DNA of 6,626 bases. It comes from Cyanobacteriota bacterium (lineage in GTDB: Bacteria; Cyanobacteriota; Cyanobacteriia; Phormidesmidales; Phormidesmidaceae). The position numbers and the translations under genes were made by a program. The stretch covers positions 1-6,626 of the forward strand of contig JAQCKL010000254.1 of the NCBI GenBank assembly GCA_027592485.1. Direction: 5' to 3'. This document shows positions 1 through 4,973 of the stretch, piece after piece. Within the stretch, counting starts at the first letter, position 1. Every line of letters starts with the position of its first letter. The notes below the pieces were generated by a model. The model was not told where the DNA came from. It was given only the letters and a program-made list of their open reading frames with translations, and ran no database searches.

Positions 1-51
1 ACTTGTCGCAACTTATACCCTGAGAGCTTTTATTACTTCAAGACCGACTTT

Positions 52-246
52 TCAAACATCCTCTGAGGCAATCTGGACTTGGCGGGACAGGGGAAACATA
101 TCGGGATACAAGCGACTGTTGATCAAAACCGCCGGATCAATGTTTTTGGCTTCGGCATGGGCCGCCCCTTTTTCTAAAATGACGATCAGGTTATTGAGGG
201 TGCGAATCAGGAGGGGCACCGAGGCTTGATACATGGAGGTGGTCAT
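52..246 (-). pseudogene. DUF1993-family protein, N-terminal fragment (interrupted)
   Basis: The 64 residues match the start of DUF1993 proteins, small helical cytosolic proteins of unknown function about 165 residues long. The N-terminal SMYQASVP motif, the AHAEAKNIDPAVL stretch and the LYPDMFPLSRQVQIAS segment are all in family order. The ATG is at 246. Right after QIAS, where family members continue for another hundred residues (typically an AKG motif), the frame reads EDV and stops. The DNA beyond it, 1-51, does not resume the family sequence in any obvious way. The gene therefore looks truncated, either by an insertion whose end lies near positions 52-62 or by a deletion. The left window edge prevents seeing whether the rest follows. 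I am confident of the family and less so of the cause of truncation. No clear Shine-Dalgarno precedes the ATG. Confidence 0.75.
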
Positions 247-351
247 GGTGAATATTTCGCAGTTTTAAAAGCTTTAGCATTACTGTACAGCGATCGAGTT
301 TACATCCTGCGCGATAATTGGCATTGCATTGGTCAAATACAAGATTATTTT

Positions 352-483
352 GGGTGCATCCCAGTTTTGCAAATGTCATTCTGAATGTAGCGATAGCGAA
401 ATGAAGAATCCCGATCTTGCAAGGGGACTGAGATCCTTCGCTACACTCCGTTCCACTCAGGATGACAAAAGTGGGATGCACCC
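352..483. mobile_element. MITE-like element, 132 bp, with TIRs and 8-bp target duplication
   Basis: The element begins GGGTGCATCCCA (352-363) and ends with its exact reverse complement TGGGATGCACCC (472-483). It is flanked on both sides by the identical 8-mer ATTATTTT (344-351 and 484-491), a target-site duplication. Inside the termini the arms stay imperfectly complementary: TTTTG then GTCATTCTGA on the left pairs with TCAGGATGAC then CAAAA on the right, and AGAATCC pairs roughly with GGATCCTT. The whole unit could fold into one long hairpin. It has no coding capacity for a transposase, so it would be moved in trans by an insertion sequence sharing these ends. An 8-bp duplication is made by several IS families and I cannot assign one. 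Its position, 105 bp upstream of the DUF1993 start, could affect that gene's promoter. Confidence 0.85.
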
Positions 484-576
484 ATTATTTTTATTAGCCA
501 GCAAAATGTTCCTTACGATTATTGCATCCTTTAATTGCCGTAAGCTGTTCAGTGTCTACATTGCATGATGATCGCC

Positions 577-834
577 CTAAAGCCCTTCCTGAAAGGAGAT
601 CAGCTTGGAAGTTTGAATGGCGATTAGCTTACCAGGATTTTCTCCCATAAACATGAAATAGCCCCGATTCAGCGTGTGCTCGCTTAGAAGATTTACGAAA
701 AAGTTACCATTGACAGGACATTGCCAACAATCCCTGACGAGAATAGCTGCGCCAAGGCTACGATAGAAAAAAGTGGCGTACCGCAGCCATATTTTTGTTG
801 TCAGAAGTCTGCTTATCCTTCTTTTTTGGGTGTA
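577..834 (-). other. Open reading frame without start codon, possible gene remnant
   Basis: This minus-strand frame is open for 85 codons, from an in-frame TAA (835-837) to a TAG (577-579). It has no ATG, GTG or TTG until an ATG pair about 26 codons from the end. Its translation reads like protein: it contains YATFFYRSLGAAILV, then CPVNGNFFVNLL, then GYFMFMGENPGKLIAIQTSK. I do not recognise it. Its 5' end runs into the long inverted repeat at 796-886. It could be the tail of a gene cut by that repeat or a chance open frame; at this length chance is a serious alternative. It lies downstream of the ABC ATPase on the same strand but does not look like an ABC permease. Confidence 0.2.
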
Positions 835-886
835 TTAAGAAACCCAAAAAGAAGGGTAAAAATGAGGAAGACTCGTGAAGTCAACA
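796..886. repeat. Long imperfect inverted repeat (hairpin element)
   Basis: A 91-bp imperfect palindrome. The core arms, 813-831 and 842-859, pair over about 18 bp (CCTTCTTTTTT and GGG against CCC and AAAAAGAAGG) with one bulged T and one G-T pair around a 10-nt loop. The outer arms TGTTG-TCAGAAGTCT (796-810) and AGACTCGTGA plus CAACA (869-886) continue the symmetry with mismatches and a 3-nt offset. Neither side has a T-tract next to the stem, so it is not a typical intrinsic terminator. It could be a decayed MITE or a structured 3' region about 220 nt beyond the ABC ATPase stop. Confidence 0.5.
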
Positions 887-900
887 GGTAAGCGTCCCTG

Positions 901-950
901 ATACTACGCTGGCTGAGCGAAGTCGTTCGCCTTGCGTCTCCCTAGGAGAT
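901..950. repeat. Hairpin-rich interspersed-repeat candidate
   Basis: Two small hairpins lie side by side: GCGAA-GTCG-TTCGC (917-930) and TCTCC-CTA-GGAGA (937-949). This kind of sequence (CTACGCTGGCTGAG, GTCGTTCGCC, GCGTCTCCC) resembles short dispersed repeats that I associate with intergenic DNA in many cyanobacterial genomes. Only one copy is inside the window, so its repetitive nature rests on resemblance, not on copies seen here. Confidence 0.35.
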
Positions 951-1036
951 CAAGCCAAAATCCTGCCAGATATCCCCTTCGAATCCACTCAGAGGACGGT
1001 TATATCAACAGAAAAGCACCTGTTTCCAATCACAGG

Positions 1037-1058
1037 AAAAAAATCCCTGGCTGCGCCA
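1037..1058 (-). terminator. Weak intrinsic terminator candidate for the ABC ATPase transcript
   Basis: Read on the minus strand, 45 nt past the ATPase TAG, TGGC-GCA-GCCA (a 4-bp stem) is followed by GGGA and a run of seven T. The position suits a terminator but the stem is short. The same A/T run is flanked on the plus strand by CCTGT/ACAGG arms (1019-1035), so an opposite-strand reading is also possible. Confidence 0.3.
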
Positions 1059-1103
1059 CCTAACTCATTCGCCAATTCGAATAAATTGGATGGCAACAGC
1101 AGC

Positions 1104-2651
1104 CTAATGTCCAGCCATACTTTTACCAATGAGCTGGAGATCGGCATCAGCGATCGCGCTTTCATAGACAAACTCTCCCTCGCTGATCACAATGATGCGA
1201 TCGGCCAAAACCAATAGCTCATCCAGATCTTCACTCACCAGCAACACCGCCACCCCACGATTACGAGCATCAACGATCGCATTGTGAATAAAATCGACCG
1301 CCGCAAAATCCAGCCCAAAACAGGGGTTGGCGGCAATCAAAAGCCGGACATCCTTAGACGATAGCTCTCGGGAAAGCACCGCCCGCTGCACATTCCCCCC
1401 CGACAAATTCCGAATCGGGGTGTCGATCGAAGGGGTTTTGATCGAAAAAGTTTCCACCAACCCCATGGCCATCGTGCGCATCGCCTTGAGAATCAACCAC
1501 CAACCCCACTTGGCTTGGGGAGGGCGATCGAAGGTGCGTAGGGCCACATTCTCAGCCACACTCATGGTGGGCACGCAGGCATTGCGTAAAGGTTCTTCCG
1601 GGAGGGCATACACCTGATGGCGGAACATCTCCTCACGGGTGGCGGTGTAGGGTTCGCCATTCACCTGCAGGCTGCCCGAGGTGGGCGATCGCTGCCCCGC
1701 CAGCACCTCCACTAGCTCCCGCTGACCATTCCCCGAGACCCCAGCAATGCCCACAATTTCCCCCGTATGGACGGCGAGATTAACCCCTTTCACCGCCGGG
1801 AGACCATTGTCTTGGCTAGCACAGATCCCCTCTAGGGAGAGGACCGGCGTTTGTTCAGCCGCCTCAGTTTTATCGACAGATTTGGTATTGCGCTCCTTCC
1901 CCAGCATCATCTCGGCCATCGCCTCAATGGAGAGATCCTGGACCGAGCCCTGGCCCGCCAATTTGCCCTTCCGCAAAATCGTCACCTCATCCGCAAAGGA
2001 CTGCACCTCGCGAAACTTATGGGTGATCAGCAGAATGCTGAGCTTGCCCGCCAGCACCTCTTTCCGCAGGAGCCCCAGCACTTCATCGGCCTCTACGGGG
2101 GTGAGCACCGAGGTGGGCTCATCCAAAATCAGAATGCGGCTCTTGAGGTAAAGCTGCTTGAGAATTTCGAGCTTTTGCTTTTGCCCCGCCGCCAGTTGCG
2201 CCACCGGCACGTCGAGTTCGATCTGAAAGGGGGAATCGGCAATAAAAGCCCGCAGCTCGGCGTATTCCTGTTTCCAATTGATCAAAGTTTGGTTGTCGTA
2301 GCGAGACAAGACTAAATTCTCAGCCACGGTCATGGCGGGGACGGAGGTGAAATGTTGATAGACCATGCCGATACCGTAGTGATGGGCATCTTTGGGGCTA
2401 TTAATGGCCTGGGATTGCTGGTTAATTTGGATCTGACCGGAGGTGGGCCGATAATAGCCCATCACACATTTCACCAGGGTGCTTTTGCCTGCGCCATTCT
2501 CTCCCAATAGGGCATGAACCGTACCGGGTCGTAGCCTCAAGGAGGCTTTGTCTAGGGCGGTAAAGCTGCCAAATTGCTTGGTCATCTCCACCACATCCAG
2601 TTGGGCGGGACCCTCAATTTTCTGGGGTGCTGTCAGGGTTGCGGTGTCCAT
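1104..2651 (-). CDS. ABC transporter ATP-binding protein, BMP/nucleoside-uptake type, two NBDs
   Basis: Cytoplasmic ATPase subunit of an importer, 515 residues from the ATG at 2651. NBD1 has Walker A GENGAGKS (50-57), Q-loop YQHF (Q99), signature LAAGQ (153-157), Walker B RILILDEPT (172-180) and H-loop His211. NBD2 has a degenerate Walker A, GVSGNGQR (304-311), lacking the Lys. Its signature LSGGN (416-420) is followed by LLIAANPCFGLD in place of a canonical Walker B. This asymmetry, with AAGQKQKLEILKQLY and LDEPTSVLTP, is typical of ATPases paired with BMP-family lipoproteins (nucleoside, purine and related importers) and of the wider RbsA/MglA group. A TTG at 2717 in the same frame would add 22 Pro-rich residues and overlap the upstream gene; I prefer the ATG, although no clear Shine-Dalgarno precedes either. 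It follows the BiuH-like gene by 46 bp, so the two are probably co-transcribed. No permease or binding-protein gene is adjacent, and the substrate is inferred only from context. Confidence 0.92.
   Translation of the reverse strand: MDTATLTAPQKIEGPAQLDVVEMTKQFGSFTALDKASLRLRPGTVHALLGENGAGKSTLVKCVMGYYRPTSGQIQINQQSQAINSPKDAHHYGIGMVYQHFTSVPAMTVAENLVLSRYDNQTLINWKQEYAELRAFIADSPFQIELDVPVAQLAAGQKQKLEILKQLYLKSRILILDEPTSVLTPVEADEVLGLLRKEVLAGKLSILLITHKFREVQSFADEVTILRKGKLAGQGSVQDLSIEAMAEMMLGKERNTKSVDKTEAAEQTPVLSLEGICASQDNGLPAVKGVNLAVHTGEIVGIAGVSGNGQRELVEVLAGQRSPTSGSLQVNGEPYTATREEMFRHQVYALPEEPLRNACVPTMSVAENVALRTFDRPPQAKWGWWLILKAMRTMAMGLVETFSIKTPSIDTPIRNLSGGNVQRAVLSRELSSKDVRLLIAANPCFGLDFAAVDFIHNAIVDARNRGVAVLLVSEDLDELLVLADRIIVISEGEFVYESAIADADLQLIGKSMAGH
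1150..1157. repeat. HIP1 octamer GCGATCGC (four copies in window)
   Basis: GCGATCGC occurs at 1150-1157, 1685-1692, 3099-3106 and 4282-4289, all inside coding sequence. Four copies in 6.6 kb is far above chance, and this over-representation is a hallmark of many cyanobacterial genomes. Confidence 0.9.
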
Positions 2652-2660
2652 AGACGGTTG

Positions 2661-2685
2661 GTTGGGGATGGTTGGGGATGGTTGG
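2661..2685. repeat. Short tandem repeat, 10-bp unit x 2.5
   Basis: GTTGGGGATG is present twice in tandem (2661-2670 and 2671-2680), followed by the partial unit GTTGG; GTTG also precedes it. It fills most of the 46-bp gap between the BiuH-like stop and the preferred ATPase ATG. If the TTG at 2717 were used, it would encode a Pro-rich N-terminus. Replication slippage is the simplest origin. Confidence 0.7.
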
Positions 2686-2697
2686 TATGCGGGGGAA

Positions 2698-3381
2698 TTA
2701 TCCCTGGAGGGTTTCAATCAGATCAGTGGAGGTGGCGACAGCGCCAAAGACGCCGCCCTGCATTTTGATCATTTTCAGGGCGGCTGCGTGGTTGCCCGCG
2801 TCGGTGGCTCCGGTACAGTCGGAGAGCATCAGGCATTCATAACCGCGATCGTTGGCCTCTCGCATGGTGGTGTGCACACAGACGTCGGTGGTGATACCAG
2901 TCAGGATAATATTTTGGATGCCGCCCCGCCGTAGCAATAGATCGAGGTCGGTGGCGTAGAAGGCACTTTTGCCCGGTTTATCGATCACCGCTTCCCCTTC
3001 TAAGGGGGCCAGCTCCGGGATGATGTCCCAACCCGGTTCTCCCCGCACCAGAATTCTGCCGCAGGGGCCAGGATCGCCGATGCCTGCGCCAATTTGCCGC
3101 GATCGCCATTGCTTATTTTCGGGTAAATCAGTCAGGTCCGGGCGGTGCCCTTCACGGGTATGAATAATGGGATAGCCCTGGGCACGCATCACCCCCAGCA
3201 GCTTTTGCAAAGGCTCAATGGGCGCTCGGGTCAGGGACAGGTCGTAACCCATCTTGTCGACATACCCCCCTTCGCCACAAAAATCAGTCTGCATATCAAT
3301 GATGATCAGCACCGTATTCTCGGGACGCAGATCGCCATTAAAAGGATAAGGATAGGGATCTGAGGTGACGTAACGGCCCAT
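2698..3381 (-). CDS. biuH: Biuret amidohydrolase-like cysteine hydrolase (isochorismatase superfamily)
   Basis: A soluble 227-residue enzyme expected to hydrolyse biuret to allophanate and ammonia, or a close ureide analogue. The cysteine-hydrolase triad is visible: Asp29 in LIIIDMQTDF, Lys135 in DKPGKSAF and Cys168 in GITTDVCVHTT. From memory, the family reference (Rhizobium BiuH) uses Asp36, Lys142, Cys175 and Gln215. A constant offset of 7 places them on Asp29, Lys135, Cys168 and Gln208 (KMQGGVFG) here. The stretches YVDKMGYDLSL, TREGHRPDL, IGAGIGDPGPCGRIL and RGEPGWDIIPEL are also close to BiuH and unlike E. coli RutB, which has a SGFFNT segment after the Lys. Length is normal for the family. 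The start is the ATG at 3381, with no strong Shine-Dalgarno. It is first in a minus-strand pair with the ABC ATPase. Alternatives are ureidoacrylate or another N-carbamoyl amide hydrolase; the fold and catalytic class are near certain, the exact substrate is not. Confidence 0.85.
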   Translation of the reverse strand: MGRYVTSDPYPYPFNGDLRPENTVLIIIDMQTDFCGEGGYVDKMGYDLSLTRAPIEPLQKLLGVMRAQGYPIIHTREGHRPDLTDLPENKQWRSRQIGAGIGDPGPCGRILVRGEPGWDIIPELAPLEGEAVIDKPGKSAFYATDLDLLLRRGGIQNIILTGITTDVCVHTTMREANDRGYECLMLSDCTGATDAGNHAAALKMIKMQGGVFGAVATSTDLIETLQG

Positions 3382-3429
3382 GGCAGCAGGTTTCCAGTGA
3401 AGAGATTGTCTTCCAGTTTTGAAAGTGCG

Positions 3430-3453
3430 TTAGGGGAGACATACCATCCCTAA
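3430..3453. promoter_or_regulatory. Dyad TTAGGG-N12-CCCTAA upstream of biuH
   Basis: Perfect 6-bp arms (3430-3435 and 3448-3453) are separated by 12 nt, centred about 60 bp upstream of the biuH ATG in the divergent spacer. The geometry would suit a dimeric regulator binding near the biuH promoter. No regulator gene is in the window and I do not recognise the site; it does not match the NtcA consensus GTA-N8-TAC. Confidence 0.3.
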
Positions 3454-3466
3454 ACTGTCCAAAAGT

Positions 3467-3479
3467 GTTCATTACGAAC
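3467..3479. promoter_or_regulatory. Dyad GTTCATTACGAAC in biuH/glycosyltransferase spacer
   Basis: A 13-bp near-palindrome with GTTC/GAAC arms around ATTAC, 14 bp from the TTAGGG dyad on the side away from biuH. Two dyads close together in a divergent spacer suggest an operator region, but small dyads arise by chance. The rest of the 3382-3624 spacer holds a TACAAT hexamer (3523-3528), a possible -10 box for the plus-strand gene without a well-spaced -35, and two direct copies of TGGCAGTCG (3504-3512 and 3536-3544), 32 bp apart. Confidence 0.25.
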
Positions 3480-3624
3480 TAAGTTATCCTTCTTGACCTA
3501 GGGTGGCAGTCGGCAACTACCGTACAATCACGCTATGGCAGTCGCCGGTCCGCTTTGGACAAGACTGCGGGCCATTTTGACGCTCGGCTGAGCATCAGTA
3601 ACGCGGCGAGATGCCTAAATCACA

Positions 3625-4908
3625 ATGAGCGCCATCTATGCCGCTGGGTTGTGCTGCCCCCTCCTGGCCCCCCTTTCCATCTTTTCTATGGTTGCCACTA
3701 CGCCCTCATGCCTGATTGAGCCCCCCACGGGGCCGTTGCAAATTGCTCCCCTTGCCGCAGACACGACCCCCCTGGCCTTTTCCCTAATCATTCCCACCTA
3801 TAATGAGCGCCGCAATATTGCGGCCATTGTCGATCAGCTCACCCGGCTGCTAGAGGGCACAATTCCAGGATCGTACGAACTGATCGTTGTGGACGATAAC
3901 AGTCCCGATCTCACTTGGGAAGCGGCCCTAGCCCTCGGCAATACCTATCCGCAGTTACGAGTGATGCGACGGGTGGAAGAACGAGGCTTGTCGTCGGCAG
4001 TCATTCGGGGCTGGCAAGGGGCGCGGGGAGAAATATTAGGGGTCATTGATGCCGACTTACAGCACCCTCCTGAGGTCTTGTTGAAACTGCTGGCAGCGGT
4101 GCAAGCTGATGCGGATTTGGCGGTCGCCAGTCGCCATGTGGAAGGGGGCGGGGTCAGCGAATGGAGTTTTATTCGGCGATTGTTATCCCGAGGGGCGCAA
4201 ACCCTGGGGCTGTTGATTTTGCCCAAGGTGGTGGGACGGGTATCGGACCCGATGAGTGGCTACTTTTTGGTGCGGCGTAGCGCGATCGCCTCAGCCCCGC
4301 TTTACCCAAAGGGTTACAAGATCCTGCTGGAGGTCATTGGCCGGGGCCACCTCGACACCATTGCCGAGGTGGGATACGTCTTTCAGGAGCGCCTCGAAGG
4401 GGAAAGCAAAGTCACCTGGCGGCAATATATCGACTATCTCCATCATCTGATTTGCTTGCGATTTAAGGGACGGATTACGCCCACCGATAAACCCGCTCCC
4501 CTAGGCCGCTTCTTGCGATTTGGCCTGGTGGGCTTCAGCGGCCTGTTTGTAGACTACGCCACCTTCTTTCTACTGTTTGAACAACTGGGGTTAGGGCTCA
4601 CCACCAGCACCGTGCTCTCAGGGGAGCTGGCGATCGGCAACAACTTCCTCTGGAATGATGCCTGGACCTTTGCCGATCTGGCCCAACAGCAAAAGGGTTG
4701 GCCAGCCCGGCTGAAACGCTTTCTCAAATTCAACTTGATCTGTTTAGCGGGGTTGACACTCAATACCCTGATTGTGAATCTGCTCTTTAATCTATTGGGC
4801 TTTAACCCCTACTTGGCGAAGTTCATTGCCATTGCGACCGTCACCCTCTGGAATTTCTGGGTAAACCTCAAGCTAAGTTGGCGGGTCACGGATACACCGG
4901 AAGTATAG
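3625..4908 (+). CDS. GT2 polyprenyl-phosphate glycosyltransferase fused to GtrA membrane domain
   Basis: A 427-residue membrane-associated enzyme predicted to move a hexose from a nucleotide sugar to a polyprenyl phosphate, feeding envelope glycan assembly. The N-terminal GT2 domain (about 53-285) has SLIIPTYNERRNI (53-65), LIVVDDNSPD (86-95), the metal-binding VIDADLQHP (140-148, DxD at 142-144), SDPMSGYF (207-214) and RLEGESK (256-262), all typical of dolichol-phosphate mannose synthase-like proteins. The C-terminal GtrA domain (about 296-420) has four hydrophobic segments near 299-319, 328-345, 368-392 and 397-417. GtrA domains are thought to help flip polyprenyl-linked sugars. The first 50 residues precede the usual start of the GT2 domain and look non-conserved. 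An internal ATG at 3688 (Met22) is an alternative start, and neither has a clear Shine-Dalgarno. A 5-codon frame (ATG at 3611) ends in a TGA overlapping the 3625 ATG. The sugar is unknown. Confidence 0.92.
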   Translation: MSAIYAAGLCCPLLAPLSIFSMVATTPSCLIEPPTGPLQIAPLAADTTPLAFSLIIPTYNERRNIAAIVDQLTRLLEGTIPGSYELIVVDDNSPDLTWEAALALGNTYPQLRVMRRVEERGLSSAVIRGWQGARGEILGVIDADLQHPPEVLLKLLAAVQADADLAVASRHVEGGGVSEWSFIRRLLSRGAQTLGLLILPKVVGRVSDPMSGYFLVRRSAIASAPLYPKGYKILLEVIGRGHLDTIAEVGYVFQERLEGESKVTWRQYIDYLHHLICLRFKGRITPTDKPAPLGRFLRFGLVGFSGLFVDYATFFLLFEQLGLGLTTSTVLSGELAIGNNFLWNDAWTFADLAQQQKGWPARLKRFLKFNLICLAGLTLNTLIVNLLFNLLGFNPYLAKFIAIATVTLWNFWVNLKLSWRVTDTPEV

Positions 4909-4926
4909 GCATGGATCACGCCGTAG

Positions 4927-4946
4927 GGGCGCAGGGGTCTGCGCCC
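4927..4946. terminator. GC-rich hairpin between convergent genes, probable bidirectional terminator
   Basis: GGGCGCAG (4927-4934) and CTGCGCCC (4939-4946) form a perfect 8-bp stem with a GGGT loop, 18 bp after the glycosyltransferase stop and just past the bvdR stop. It could end both convergent transcripts. It lacks a T-tract on either strand, so it may work as a structured 3' end. The sequence also resembles short dispersed GC-rich palindromes common in cyanobacterial spacers. Confidence 0.5.
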
Positions 4947-4947
4947 T

Positions 4948-4973
4948 CCTTCGCATCAACCCTTCGCATCAAC
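4948..4973. repeat. Tandem 13-bp duplication spanning the bvdR stop codon
   Basis: CCTTCGCATCAAC occurs twice back to back (4948-4960 and 4961-4973). On the minus strand it encodes the last residues VDAKG and includes the TGA, so the second copy lies partly beyond the stop. It probably arose by slippage and may have shifted the C-terminus by a few residues. Confidence 0.75.

Noticed and set aside
329..568. Short frames on both strands across 191-568
   Set aside because: They run through the MITE and its inverted repeats, so openness reflects the palindrome and not a gene.
592..668. AAAGGAG at 592-598 followed by a 14-codon plus-strand frame at 617
   Set aside because: The Shine-Dalgarno is too far (about 18 nt) from the ATG, the peptide is tiny, and nothing conserved is visible.
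304..1100. CRISPR array or tRNA gene in the repeat-rich left region
   Set aside because: There are no regularly spaced direct repeats and no cloverleaf-like arms with a T-loop consensus; the structure present is palindromic.
989..1171. Minus-strand 60-residue frame overlapping the end of the ABC ATPase
   Set aside because: It overlaps the ATPase C-terminus in another frame, shows no recognisable motif and has no ribosome binding site.
2652..2717. TTG start at 2717 giving a 537-residue ABC ATPase overlapping the biuH stop
   Set aside because: The extra 22 residues are encoded largely by a slippage-type tandem repeat and lie outside the conserved ATPase domain; an ATG is available at 2651.
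2548..2934. Plus-strand open frames opposite biuH and the ABC ATPase (also 1327-2315)
   Set aside because: They are antisense shadows of strongly supported genes with low-complexity or motif-free translations.
3382..3624. NtcA box search in the biuH upstream region
   Set aside because: No GTA-N8-TAC on either strand; the nearest matches have wrong spacing, so nitrogen control by NtcA cannot be claimed.
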